NCBI RefSeq assembly: GCF_001976145.1
Contig: NZ_MOXD01000007.1
Coordinates: 186,001-250,000 of the forward strand
DNA length: 64,000 nucleotides
Direction: 5' to 3'
Source: Serratia oryzae
GTDB taxonomy: Bacteria; Pseudomonadota; Gammaproteobacteria; Enterobacterales; Enterobacteriaceae
In this document: piece after piece, positions 46,874 to 58,478 of the stretch
Numbering within the stretch: the first letter of the stretch is position 1
Layout: each line of letters opens with the position of its first letter
Made by a program: the position numbers and the translations under genes
The notes under the pieces: generated by a model
Seen by the model: the letters and a program-made list of their open reading frames with translations, nothing else
What the model was told of the DNA's origin: nothing
Databases searched by the model: none

Positions 46874-47000
46874 TATACTCTAAATAATTCGAGTTGCAGG
46901 AAGGTGGCAAGTGAGCGAATCCCCAGGAGCATAGACCACTATGTGACTGGGGTGAGCAAACGTAGCCAACGCACATGCAACTTGAAGTATGACGAGTATA
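46874..47000. repeat. ERIC repeat, full-length 127 bp
   Basis: Exactly 127 bp, with core GAATCCCCAGGAGCATAGAC and CTATGTGACTGGGGTGAGCA very close to the ERIC consensus. Lies 25 bp upstream of talA, between talA and the RpiB-like gene on the same strand. Confidence 0.95.
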
Positions 47001-47103
47001 AATGAGAATATTTTTCATATAGGCCAATACACTGCCTCATAAAGCCGATGATTCACATGCGCTTTTACTGATTGCTATGATGGGAAATAACAATCGGTAG
47101 GGG

Positions 47104-47562
47104 TTAGCGCTGGCCGATCACCTGTTCGTAATAACCAATTTTCGCCACTTTAGGGGCCGATCCTCCACCTTCAAACTCTGAGGCCAGCCAGGCTTCGACG
47201 ATCGACTTCGCCAATTCCGGCCCGATCACGCGTGCGCCCAGAGTGATGATCTGTGCATCGTTGCTCTTACGGGCGCGTTGGGCGGAATAGGTGTCATGGC
47301 ACTGCGCTGCGCGGATCCCCGGTACTTTGTTGGCCACAATGCTCATACCAATACCGGTTCCGCACAGCAGGATCCCGCGTTGATGTTTCCCTTCCTTGAT
47401 CGCCTGCGCCACCGCAAAGGCAATGTCCGGGTAGCTTGCCGGTAACCCATTGTTTTCTGGCGCGTAATCAGTAACGGGGATGTCATGCTGCTGCAGGTAG
47501 GCAACAAGCACATTCTTCAGTTCAATGGCGGCATCATCGGCGCCGATAGCAATAGGCAACAT
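47104..47562 (-). CDS. RpiB/LacB-family sugar-phosphate isomerase
   Basis: 152 residues. The RpiB active-site region LLCGTGIGMSIVANKVPGIRAAQCHD contains the catalytic Cys and anion-binding loop (about 65-90), and ARKSNDAQIITLGARVIG follows. Family members isomerise ribose 5-phosphate, allose 6-phosphate, galactose 6-phosphate or, in tetritol pathways, D-erythrulose 4-phosphate. Divergent from the zinc dehydrogenase gene across 316 bp; context with the DhaK/L kinase favours an erythrulose 4-phosphate isomerase (inference). GGAGA precedes the ATG. Confidence 0.88.
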   Translation of the reverse strand: MLPIAIGADDAAIELKNVLVAYLQQHDIPVTDYAPENNGLPASYPDIAFAVAQAIKEGKHQRGILLCGTGIGMSIVANKVPGIRAAQCHDTYSAQRARKSNDAQIITLGARVIGPELAKSIVEAWLASEFEGGGSAPKVAKIGYYEQVIGQR

Positions 47563-47642
47563 AAAGGTCTCCAGGTTGATAACGAGAGGGGTGACGATCC
47601 CGGTGGCGCGTCATGGTGTTACCATAACCAGAGATTTTCAAA

Positions 47643-47878
47643 TGTTCAACTATTGTTCTTTTGTTTTTATCTAAACCTTGTCTATAAGCACCGAATAGTG
47701 AATGAAATACTCATAAGTAGGTATGAATGTAGCTTTTTATAATTACATGGAGGCTTTTTGAGCGCTATCACAGTTTGAAAAGTTGGTGGTGGGCAAGTCT
47801 GTGCATAATGAGTAGTGTTCATATGTTCTTTATGTGTGTTAATGATCATTGTAGTGAACCCTACCCGAGGAGAGAACT
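47643..47878 (+). promoter_or_regulatory. Divergent control region with CRP-like site and TGTTC words
   Basis: TTTGA-GCGCTA-TCACA at 47757-47772 matches the CRP core (TGTGA-N6-TCACA) in nine of ten positions. The word TGTTC occurs at 47643, 47654, 47816 and 47824, in two close pairs, and could be half-sites for the SorC-type regulator encoded at the end of the cluster. A -10-like CATAAT lies at 47804-47809. GAGGAGAG just before 47879 is the ribosome-binding site. All sites are predictions by eye. Confidence 0.42.
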
Positions 47879-48991
47879 ATGTGTCAGAACTGCGTAACAC
47901 CGGCAAAAATGGCCGAAGGAATTCCTGAAACCATGAAAGCGGTGGTGGCTTATGCCCCGCACGATTACCGCCTGGAGACAGTGGCAGTACCGAAAATTGG
48001 CCCGAAAGAGATCCTGGTGAAGGTAGAAGCCTGCGGGATCTGTGCCGGTGACGTTAAAGCCTTTGAAGGTGCCGCCAGCTTCTGGGGTGATGAAAAACAG
48101 CCGGCTTACATCAAAGCGCCGATGATCCCCGGGCACGAATTTATCGGCCACGTGGTGGGCTATGGCGAAGGGGTTGAAGGTTTTAACCTGGGCGACCGGG
48201 TGATCTCAGAGCAGATTGTGCCGTGCTGGGAATGCCGTTTCTGCAACCGTGGCCAGTATTGGATGTGTGAGAAGCACGATCTGTACGGTTTCCAGAAAAA
48301 CGTCAACGGCGGCATGGCGGAATACATGAAGTTCACCAAAGAAGCCATCAACTATCACGTGCCTGCGGATATGCCGATCGAAGATGCCATCCTGATCGAA
48401 CCTTATGCCTGCTCGTTCCACGCGGTGCAGCGCGCCAATATCAAACTGGGCGACGTGGTGGTGCTGGCCGGTGCGGGCACGCTCGGGCTGGGCATGATCG
48501 GGGCGATTAAAAAATCCGGCCCGGCCAAACTGGTGGTGCTCGATCTGTCGGACGAGCGCCTGGCGTTGGCGAAAAAGTTTGGTGCCGACCTGGTGCTGAA
48601 CCCGCTGCGTGATGATGTGATGGCCATCGTCAAAGGCATGACCGAAGGCTACGGCTGCGATATCTACATTGAAGCCACCGGCGCGCAGAAGTCTGTGGAG
48701 CAAGGCTTGATGCTGATCCGCAAGCTGGGCACTTTTGTTGAGTTCTCGGTGTTCAAAGACCCGGTGACCGTCGACTGGAGCATTATCAGCGATCGCAAAG
48801 AGCTGGACGTGCTGGGTTCACACCTCGGGCCCTATTGTTACCCGCTGGTGATCGAAGGTATTCACAATGGCGATCTGCCTACCGAAGGCGTGGTCACGCA
48901 AACGCTGCCGCTTGAGCAGTTTGCCGAAGGTTTCGAGATGATGAAGCGCGGCGTCGGTTCCATCAAAGTGGTGCTCAACCCGAACCTGTAA
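47879..48991 (+). CDS. Zinc alcohol dehydrogenase, probable erythritol/L-threitol dehydrogenase
   Basis: 370 residues of the medium-chain (MDR) family. Catalytic zinc residues in CGICAGDV and PGHEFIGHV; structural-zinc cysteines in CWECRFCNRGQYWMC; cofactor motif GAGTLGLGMIG. The segments SEQIVPCWEC, HDLYGF and VDWSIISDRKELDVLG resemble the mycobacterial erythritol/L-threitol dehydrogenase EltD as I remember it. It would oxidise a tetritol to erythrulose with NAD. Head of the plus-strand cluster with the permease 62 bp behind. The start at 47879 has GAGGAGAG; M11 is an alternative without a site. Confidence 0.85.
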   Translation: MCQNCVTPAKMAEGIPETMKAVVAYAPHDYRLETVAVPKIGPKEILVKVEACGICAGDVKAFEGAASFWGDEKQPAYIKAPMIPGHEFIGHVVGYGEGVEGFNLGDRVISEQIVPCWECRFCNRGQYWMCEKHDLYGFQKNVNGGMAEYMKFTKEAINYHVPADMPIEDAILIEPYACSFHAVQRANIKLGDVVVLAGAGTLGLGMIGAIKKSGPAKLVVLDLSDERLALAKKFGADLVLNPLRDDVMAIVKGMTEGYGCDIYIEATGAQKSVEQGLMLIRKLGTFVEFSVFKDPVTVDWSIISDRKELDVLGSHLGPYCYPLVIEGIHNGDLPTEGVVTQTLPLEQFAEGFEMMKRGVGSIKVVLNPNL

Positions 48992-49053
48992 TGCCTGCGT
49001 CGTTCCGGTGCGGGGGAGCCTGCACCTCTCTATTAAATGTGCTGAGGTGTGCT

Positions 49054-50322
49054 ATGTGGAATGGACTGATTCATCGCATTGGTCTTTCACCAAAATTACT
49101 GCTCGGTTATGCCGGCGTGCTGGTGTTTATGATGGGGGAAGGCCTGGAGCAAGGCTGGCTCTCGCCTTATCTGATCGGCAAAGGGTTAACCATTCAGGAA
49201 TCGGCGCTGCTGTTCAGCGTCTACGGTTTTGCTGCGGCGATCGCCGCCTGGTTCTCTGGCGTGCTGGCGGAAATTTTCACCGCGCGCCGGGTGATGATGG
49301 CCGGGCTGCTGCTGTTCCTGCTCGGCTCGGTGTGCTTTTTGGTCTGGGGCTTACCGAGCAATAACCTGACGATCATGGTGCCGACCTATGCCCTGCGCGG
49401 GTTGGGTTACCCACTGTTTGCCTATGGTTTTCTGGTGTGGGTGGCTTATGAAGCACCGCCGGAAAGGCTGGGATCGGCGGTGGGGATCTTCTGGTTTGTC
49501 TACAGCGGTGGTTTGAGCGTGTTGGGCGTGCTCTATTCCAGCATCATGCTGCCGTATCTGGGGGAACTGCATACCCTGTGGAGCGCGTTAATCTTTGTGG
49601 TGCTGGGGGCGATGATCGCGTTGATGCTCAACCGCACGCCTGGCCATGCCGAAGTGGGCAACCGAGAAAAAGCCTCGCTGAGCTACGTGCTGAAAGGCAT
49701 CACCATCGCTTTTGAGAACCCGAAAATCGGCTTGGGCGGCATTGTGCGCACCATCAACACCTCAGCCGCGTATGGCTTTGTGGTGTTTATGCCGATGTAC
49801 ATGATGGATATCGGCTTTAGCCGCACCGACTGGCTGCAGATGTACGCGGCGCTGTGGACGGTCAATATCATCTTCAACCTGATCTTTGGTGTGATCAGCG
49901 ACGGCCTGGGCTGGCGCAACGTCGTCATGTGGTTTGGCTGCATCGGCTGTGCGCTCACTACGCTGATGTTCTACTACGTGCCCTATTTCCTGGGGGCGAA
50001 TTATCTGCTGACCGTGATTGCTGCGGGCCTGTTCGGTGCCTGTTTGGCGGCGTTTGTTCCTCTTTCGGCGATTATGCCGTCACTGGCGCCAGAGAATAAA
50101 GGTGCTGCCATGTCGGTCCTCAATCTTGGTGCGGGGCTGAGCACCTTCGTTGGCCCGGCGGTGGTCGGTTTGTTTATCGGTAGCCTGGGCAGCGGCGGGG
50201 TAATCTGGATTTTCACCGGTCTGTATCTGTTCGCTGGCGCGCTGATGAAGTTTGTCACCTTACCGAAAGAAAGCGCGGCGGCGGCTGAAGAGGGAAACCC
50301 TCGCCTGGCAAACATATCCTGA
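49054..50322 (+). CDS. MFS polyol permease (RbtT/DalT-like)
   Basis: 422 residues with twelve predicted TM helices. MGEGLEQGWLSPYLIGKGLTIQESALLFSVYGF near the N-terminus resembles ribitol and arabinitol transporters (RbtT, DalT), the polyol branch of the MFS. The ATG at 49054 follows GAGGTG; the frame is open upstream to 48991 without similarity. It lies between two polyol dehydrogenase genes, which supports uptake of a sugar alcohol as a proton symporter. Confidence 0.87.
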   Translation: MWNGLIHRIGLSPKLLLGYAGVLVFMMGEGLEQGWLSPYLIGKGLTIQESALLFSVYGFAAAIAAWFSGVLAEIFTARRVMMAGLLLFLLGSVCFLVWGLPSNNLTIMVPTYALRGLGYPLFAYGFLVWVAYEAPPERLGSAVGIFWFVYSGGLSVLGVLYSSIMLPYLGELHTLWSALIFVVLGAMIALMLNRTPGHAEVGNREKASLSYVLKGITIAFENPKIGLGGIVRTINTSAAYGFVVFMPMYMMDIGFSRTDWLQMYAALWTVNIIFNLIFGVISDGLGWRNVVMWFGCIGCALTTLMFYYVPYFLGANYLLTVIAAGLFGACLAAFVPLSAIMPSLAPENKGAAMSVLNLGAGLSTFVGPAVVGLFIGSLGSGGVIWIFTGLYLFAGALMKFVTLPKESAAAAEEGNPRLANIS

Positions 50323-50344
50323 TCGCAGGAATAAGGAGCAATGG

Positions 50345-51103
50345 ATGTCGACTGAAAAAAATGCATTTTCCCTGCAGGGTAAAGTGGCCTTAATTACCGG
50401 GGGTGCGGCCGGTATCGGCTTGGCCATCGCCGAACGTTATCTGCAAAACGGTGCGCAGGTGGTATTGCTGGATCGCACGCCACAGGTAGTGGAAATCGCC
50501 CAACAGTTGGATACCACATCGGCGTTGGGGATAGTGACAGACGTAACCGATAAAGCGGCGCTAACGCAGGCCGTTGCCCAGGCTAAGGCCCATTTTGGCC
50601 GCTTGGATGTGTTGGTCAACAGCGCCGGCATTGTGGCGCTGCATCCGGCAGAGGAACTGCCGGAAGAAGCCTGGGATCGCACCATGGCGGTCAATCTTAA
50701 AGGCGTGTTTCTCGCCAGCCAGGTGGTGGGGCACTATTTTCTCCGTCAGGGGGGCGGCAGCATTATCAATTTGGCTTCGCAAGCCGGCGTCGTGGCGCTG
50801 CCCAATCATCTGGCGTACTGCGCCAGCAAGGCCGGTGTGATCGGTTTAACTCAGGTATTGGCCCTGGAATGGGGGCCGCACAACGTGCGGGTCAACGCCA
50901 TCTCCCCCACCGTGGTGTTAACCGAGCTGGGGCGCAAAGCCTGGTCGGGCGACGTGGCCGAACAGATGAAGCAGAAGATCCCACTACGGCGCTTTGCCGA
51001 ACCGCAGGACATTGCCGCCAGCGCGCTGTTTTTGGCCAGCGACGCGGCCAACATGATCACCGGCGCCAACCTGGTGGTTGACGGCGGTTACACCATTCAA
51101 TAA
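50345..51103 (+). CDS. SDR, probable D-threitol dehydrogenase
   Basis: 252 residues, classical SDR: TGGAAGIG (about 20-27), NSAGI near 95, NLASQAG with the catalytic Ser, and YCASK (about 163-167). NAISPTVVLTELGRKAW resembles the D-threitol dehydrogenase (DthD) group as I recall it. It would oxidise D-threitol to erythrulose using NAD. AAGGAG lies six bases before the ATG. Tight packing with the neighbours supports one operon. Confidence 0.86.
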   Translation: MSTEKNAFSLQGKVALITGGAAGIGLAIAERYLQNGAQVVLLDRTPQVVEIAQQLDTTSALGIVTDVTDKAALTQAVAQAKAHFGRLDVLVNSAGIVALHPAEELPEEAWDRTMAVNLKGVFLASQVVGHYFLRQGGGSIINLASQAGVVALPNHLAYCASKAGVIGLTQVLALEWGPHNVRVNAISPTVVLTELGRKAWSGDVAEQMKQKIPLRRFAEPQDIAASALFLASDAANMITGANLVVDGGYTIQ

Positions 51104-51128
51104 TCCCTACAAAGATAAAGAGGCAACG

Positions 51129-52130
51129 ATGAACAGAATCATTAACGATCCCGATCGCGTCGTGGAAGACGCCATTCAAGGCTACCTGCAAGCTCATGCG
51201 AACTATTTTTCCGCCACTGACAATGCGCGGGTGCTCAAATACCCGGCGGCACCGATTAAAGGCAAGGTAGGGATTGTCACCGGCGGTGGCTCAGGCCATG
51301 AACCGGCGTTTTTGGGGTACATCGGCAAAAACATGCTGGATGCGGTGGCGATCGGGGAGATTTTCTCCTCCCCAACCGCCGGGGCATTTCTCGACGCATT
51401 CAAGGCGGCCGACAGCGGCGCAGGCGTTGCCTGCCTGTATGGCAACTATGCTGGCGATAATATGAACGTCAAAATGGCGATCAAAAAGGCAACTGCGGCG
51501 GGGATGGCGGTGAAAACCGTGGTGGCGAACGACGATGTGGCGTCGGCACCCGCTAGCGAGATTGAAAAACGCCGTGGCGTGGCCGGTGAGATCCTGATGT
51601 GGAAGGTGGGCGCGGCGGCGGCGGCCCAAGGCTACGATCTGGACGGCGTGATCGGCGCAGCGCAAAAGGCCATTGATAATTGCCGCTCGATCGGTGTCGG
51701 CCTCAGCTCGTGCACCATTCCGGCGGTTGGCAAGCCGAATTTCCATATCGAAGACGGCAAGATGGAGATTGGCATAGGCCACCACGGCGAGCCGGGGATT
51801 GAAGTTTCGCCGATCCAGTCCGCCTCGGCGATGGCTGGCACGATGCTGGATTTTGTGCTTAACGATATGCCGCTCGCCAAGGGGCAGGAGGTGGTGGCGC
51901 TGGTCTCCGGGCTGGGGGCAACGCCGGTGATGGAGCTGTACATCTATTATGCCGAGATCGAAAAGCGCCTGGCTGCGCAGGGGGTGAAAGTGCACCGCTG
52001 CTATGTCGGCAACTATTTTACCTCGTTGGAAATGATGGGGGTGACGCTGACGCTGATGAAGCTCGACGATGAGCTGAAAACCTTAGTCGACATGCCCGCT
52101 CATTCATTAGGCTTAACCCAGGTGGAGTGA
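51129..52130 (+). CDS. dhaK: DhaK-type kinase subunit (dihydroxyacetone or erythrulose kinase)
   Basis: 333 residues with the DhaK fold. GGGSGHEPAFLGYIG (about 40-55) binds substrate, and the His that forms a hemiaminal with the ketone is in GIGHHGEPGIE (about 216-220). DhaK-type proteins phosphorylate dihydroxyacetone, and in mycobacterial tetritol pathways D- or L-erythrulose. Start at 51129 after AGAGG; the frame is open upstream but overlaps the SDR gene. DhaL follows three bases later. Confidence 0.9.
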   Translation: MNRIINDPDRVVEDAIQGYLQAHANYFSATDNARVLKYPAAPIKGKVGIVTGGGSGHEPAFLGYIGKNMLDAVAIGEIFSSPTAGAFLDAFKAADSGAGVACLYGNYAGDNMNVKMAIKKATAAGMAVKTVVANDDVASAPASEIEKRRGVAGEILMWKVGAAAAAQGYDLDGVIGAAQKAIDNCRSIGVGLSSCTIPAVGKPNFHIEDGKMEIGIGHHGEPGIEVSPIQSASAMAGTMLDFVLNDMPLAKGQEVVALVSGLGATPVMELYIYYAEIEKRLAAQGVKVHRCYVGNYFTSLEMMGVTLTLMKLDDELKTLVDMPAHSLGLTQVE

Positions 52131-52133
52131 ACC

Positions 52134-52790
52134 ATGGAAGAACATATTTCAACACGGCACGGCAATGAGATTGTGGCCGCTTTGGTGCGGGTGATCGTCA
52201 GCAATCGCGAGTATCTCAGTGAGATCGACGGCGCAATTGGCGATGGCGATCACGGTATTAATATGGCGAAAGGCTTTGCCATGTGCGGCGAAGCCATCAA
52301 GGGCCAGCCACTGACGCTGGCGCAGGCGTTTGATGCGGTTTCAGACGCGCTGATGGAAGGCATTGGCGGCTCAATGGGGCCGCTGTATGGCAGCCTGTTT
52401 ATGGGCATGGCCGACAGCGTGCGTGATAAAACAGTGCTGGATAAGTGGGCTTTCCTGGCGATGTTGCAGCACGGCCTGAGTGAGCTGCAGGACATCAGCA
52501 GCGCAGGCGTGGGCGACAAATGCCTGATGGATACGCTGATCCCGGCGATCGCGCGTTTTGAACAGGCGGTGCAGCAGGGTGAAAGCTTCAGCGCTGCCCT
52601 GGCACAGATGCAGCAGGCGGCTATCGCGGGGCGTGATTCCACGCGCGATCTGGTGGCGAAGATTGGCCGTGCCAGCCGGTTGGGCGAGCGTTCGCGCGGC
52701 GTGCTCGATGCCGGTGCGGTTTCCTGCTGCCTGCTGTTGTGCCAATTGGCCGATCGGGTGACACAAAGCTTAAATACCGTGAATGCGTGA
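52134..52790 (+). CDS. dhaL: DhaL-type nucleotide-binding kinase subunit
   Basis: 218 residues. The phosphate/Mg-binding motif DGAIGDGDHGINMAKG (about 30-45) and GIGGSMGPLYGSLFMG (about 75-90) are DhaL hallmarks; three acidic Asp residues coordinate magnesium-ADP/ATP. No DhaM phosphotransferase subunit is encoded in the cluster, so the kinase probably uses ATP directly (inference). Three bases after dhaK. Confidence 0.9.
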   Translation: MEEHISTRHGNEIVAALVRVIVSNREYLSEIDGAIGDGDHGINMAKGFAMCGEAIKGQPLTLAQAFDAVSDALMEGIGGSMGPLYGSLFMGMADSVRDKTVLDKWAFLAMLQHGLSELQDISSAGVGDKCLMDTLIPAIARFEQAVQQGESFSAALAQMQQAAIAGRDSTRDLVAKIGRASRLGERSRGVLDAGAVSCCLLLCQLADRVTQSLNTVNA

Positions 52791-52797
52791 AGGCTGT

Positions 52798-52858
52798 TCC
52801 CCTTGGCTGGCTGCACCTGGAAATCCATTGGGTATATACTGCTGTTTGACCAAGGGGA
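52798..52858. promoter_or_regulatory. Inverted repeat spanning the SorC-regulator leader
   Basis: TCCCCTTGG (52798-52806) and CCAAGGGGA (52850-52858) are exact complements separated by 43 bases that include a TATACT -10-like box. It could be a paired operator for looping, or an RNA hairpin between dhaL and the regulator gene. Confidence 0.4.
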
Positions 52859-52894
52859 TAACCGCTCATGCTACCGTGGGGAAACGTATAACGG

Positions 52895-53857
52895 ATGGAA
52901 AAACACACAGTGACCCAGGATAACGAACTGCTGACTGAAATTGCCGTTGCCTATTATCAGGACGAAATCACTCAGGAAGAGATTGCCAAAAAATTCGGTA
53001 TCTCACGTATTAAAGTTGGGCGCTTGCTCAAGCGGGCCAAAGAAGAAGGCATCGTTGAGATCACCGTGCGTTACCATCCGGTATTCAGCACCCGGCTGGA
53101 ACAGCAGATGCTGGAACGTTTTCCCATCAGCCGCGCGCTGATCGCACTCGACTATCAGGACGAAGAAGAACAGCGGCGCCAGGTGGCCGCTTTGGTTTCT
53201 GGCTACCTGGCGATGTCTTTGAAAGATGATACGGTGTTGGCGGTTGGGCAAGGGCGCAACGTGGCGGCGATTGCCGATCATATTGGCAGCGTAGCGCAGA
53301 AAAACTGCAAGTTTATCTGTGGCATTGGCGGTACTCATCGCCCCGGCGATGCCATTAACGCCGATCATATCAGCCGCCGCCTGGCGAAGAAATTTGGCGG
53401 CAGCAGCGAAACGCTGTATGCCCCGGCTTATGTCGAAAATCGGGCGCTGAAAGACGCTTTTATGCAGAACGGCACCATCAAGGAAACCCTGGATCGGGCG
53501 CGTAAGGCCGACGTGGCGCTGGTGGGCATTGGCGATATGAACGAGAACAGCTACATGGTCAAGCTGGGCTGGTTCACCCCGCACGAGATTATTGACGCCA
53601 GCCTGAATCAAGGGGTGATCGGCGATATTGCCGGTTACGACTTTTTTAATGCGCAGGGGCAGCACGTGGACACGGTGATGAACGATCGCGTCATTGGTCT
53701 AAGCATTGATGAACTGCGGCGTATCCCTTGTGTGATCGCCATCGCTTCGGAAAATACCAAAGCCTTGGCGATATTAGGCGCATTGCGCACCGGGGCGATC
53801 GATATTATCGCCACCAGCGCCCTGAATATCCGCACTATTCTTAATATGTCGCAGTAA
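52895..53857 (+). CDS. SorC/DeoR-superfamily sugar-sensing regulator
   Basis: 320 residues. N-terminal helix-turn-helix (YYQDEITQEEIAKKFGISRIKVGRLLKRAKEEGIV, about 20-55) and a C-terminal SorC sugar-phosphate-binding domain (VGQGRNVAAIADHI; GIGGTHRP; ALVGIGDMNENS). Related to EryD-like regulators of polyol operons. It closes the tetritol-type gene cluster and probably controls it in response to a phosphorylated intermediate (inference). Ribosome-binding site is weak (GGGGAAA or ACGG). Confidence 0.88.
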   Translation: MEKHTVTQDNELLTEIAVAYYQDEITQEEIAKKFGISRIKVGRLLKRAKEEGIVEITVRYHPVFSTRLEQQMLERFPISRALIALDYQDEEEQRRQVAALVSGYLAMSLKDDTVLAVGQGRNVAAIADHIGSVAQKNCKFICGIGGTHRPGDAINADHISRRLAKKFGGSSETLYAPAYVENRALKDAFMQNGTIKETLDRARKADVALVGIGDMNENSYMVKLGWFTPHEIIDASLNQGVIGDIAGYDFFNAQGQHVDTVMNDRVIGLSIDELRRIPCVIAIASENTKALAILGALRTGAIDIIATSALNIRTILNMSQ

Positions 53858-53986
53858 GCGCTGTTATTACAACTCCTCGGGCTAATTGTTCAGTGTCACA
53901 TCAAGGCCTGATAAAAGGTATTAACCTGCTATGATTGGTAGCCACATTAGCTTGATTTCTTGGAATTAATCGACGCGAGAAACCGT

Positions 53987-55078
53987 ATGAAGCCTAAATC
54001 TGTCACGCTAAATGACGTTGCCGACTATGCCGGGGTGTCGTATCAAACGGTGTCACGGGTCTTAAATCGTGCTGAGCACGTTTCGGGTAAAACCCGTGCC
54101 AAGGTCGAACAGGCAATGGCTGCGCTGAATTACGTGCCAAACCGCGTCGCACAACAACTGGCAGGTAAACAGAGTTTTACGCTGGGGCTGGCGACCACCG
54201 AACTGGCGCTGCATGCACCTTCGCAAATCGCTTCGGCAATTAAAACGCAGGCTAACCAGATGGGGTTTAACGTGGTGATCTCCATGGTGGAAGATCTTAG
54301 CGTTCAGGCCTGTCGCTCTGCGATAAATGAGCTGTTGGCTCAGCGGGTGGATGGTTTGCTGATTAATGTGTCCCTCAGTACTGAAGATTCTCATGCGATC
54401 GTACAAGCTTGTGGTGAGGTCCCTGCGCTGTTTTTGGACGTTGACCCCGCTTCTGAGGTATCCAGCATCCTGTTTGATCCCCATGAAGGGGCTCGTCAAG
54501 GGGTCGAACATGTGGTTGCGCTTGGACATCGTGAGATTGCACTGATTACCGGGCCGTTGGTCTCGATTTCGGCGCGTTTGCGCTATCAGGGATGGCTGGC
54601 TACGCTGGCTGAGCATCAGTTGGAACCTTGCTCTGTGCTCCATGGTGATTGGAGTGCGGTTTCCGGTTATCAGCTTACCGGGCAGATTTTAAACTTGCCA
54701 AAACACCCTACGGCGATATTGGTGGCAAACGATCAAATGGCGCTGGGCGTGCTGCGTGCGTTGCAGGAGTATGGGTTGCAGATTCCGGCACAGGTGTCGG
54801 TAGTGGGTTACGATGATACTGAAGACAGTGCTTGTTATTACCCGCCGTTGACCACCATTAAGCAGGATTTTCGCATGTTGGGGCAGGAGAGTGTTAAGCA
54901 CCTGGTTCAATGTCTGGAAGGGCGGAATAGGCCTCAGGCGGGTTCTTTGCGTTTGGCTACCCGCCTGGTGCAACGGCATACCACAGCGGCAGTGTATCAA
55001 GAAAAGGTACAGCTGCAATGCTTATCCCAGGAATTATTGCGTATCGCCCGCCAACTCTCCGCACTCGAAGCGAAATAG
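53987..55078 (+). CDS. lacI: LacI, lactose operon repressor
   Basis: 363 residues against 360 in E. coli. Headpiece VTLNDVADYAGVSYQTVSRVLNRAEHVSGKTR (recognition helix residues Y, Q, R as in E. coli YQTVSR) and hinge NRVAQQLAGKQSF; core VGYDDTEDS and LTTIKQDFR. A C-terminal leucine-rich tail (LSQELLRIARQLSALEAK) suggests the tetramer helix is kept. The start at 53987 (MKPKSVTLNDV) is the family start. Located 141 bp upstream of lacZ in the same direction. Confidence 0.95.
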   Translation: MKPKSVTLNDVADYAGVSYQTVSRVLNRAEHVSGKTRAKVEQAMAALNYVPNRVAQQLAGKQSFTLGLATTELALHAPSQIASAIKTQANQMGFNVVISMVEDLSVQACRSAINELLAQRVDGLLINVSLSTEDSHAIVQACGEVPALFLDVDPASEVSSILFDPHEGARQGVEHVVALGHREIALITGPLVSISARLRYQGWLATLAEHQLEPCSVLHGDWSAVSGYQLTGQILNLPKHPTAILVANDQMALGVLRALQEYGLQIPAQVSVVGYDDTEDSACYYPPLTTIKQDFRMLGQESVKHLVQCLEGRNRPQAGSLRLATRLVQRHTTAAVYQEKVQLQCLSQELLRIARQLSALEAK

Positions 55079-55119
55079 CCACCAAAGTGAAGGATCGGTG
55101 CTGATCCCTTCGCTGAATT

Positions 55120-55182
55120 TGTGACTGACCTCGCTTTCTCAGGGATATTTGCTTTACACCTCTATGCGTGTTGTTCATGTTA
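55120..55182 (+). promoter_or_regulatory. lac promoter with CRP half-site
   Basis: -35 TTTACA at 55153-55158 and -10 CATGTT at 55176-55181 (17-bp spacing) mirror E. coli TTTACA/TATGTT. A CRP-like site TGTGA-CTGACC-TCGCT is at 55120-55135 with a perfect left and poor right half. Its centre is about 60 bp before the expected start point, near the -61.5 of E. coli. Confidence 0.82.
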
Positions 55183-55187
55183 CCACT

Positions 55188-58312
<3,125 letters not shown>

Positions 58313-58314
58313 CA

Positions 58315-58441
58315 TTAACTCGCCATACTTCAAGTTGCTTGGGTGTTGGCTGCCCTCACTCACCCCAGTCACTTACCTGAGTAAGCTCCTGGGGCTTCCT
58401 TCGGTTGCTGCCTACAAGCAACTCGAATTATTTTGGGAATA
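58315..58441. repeat. ERIC repeat, full-length 127 bp, inside the lac operon
   Basis: Begins three bases after the lacZ stop and ends 37 bp before lacY. Core in reverse orientation: CTCACCCCAGTCACTTACCT and GAGTAAGCTCCTGGGGCTTC. It is transcribed within lacZYA mRNA and can fold into a long stem. Confidence 0.95.
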
Positions 58442-58478
58442 ACTCAAAACGCGTCTGGGTTTTGCACAAGGAATTCGC

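Noticed and set aside
55096-55116. lac operator O3
   Set aside because: The expected position about 92 bp upstream of O1 has no operator-like sequence; instead there is a small hairpin (GGATC...GATCC) that may end lacI transcription.
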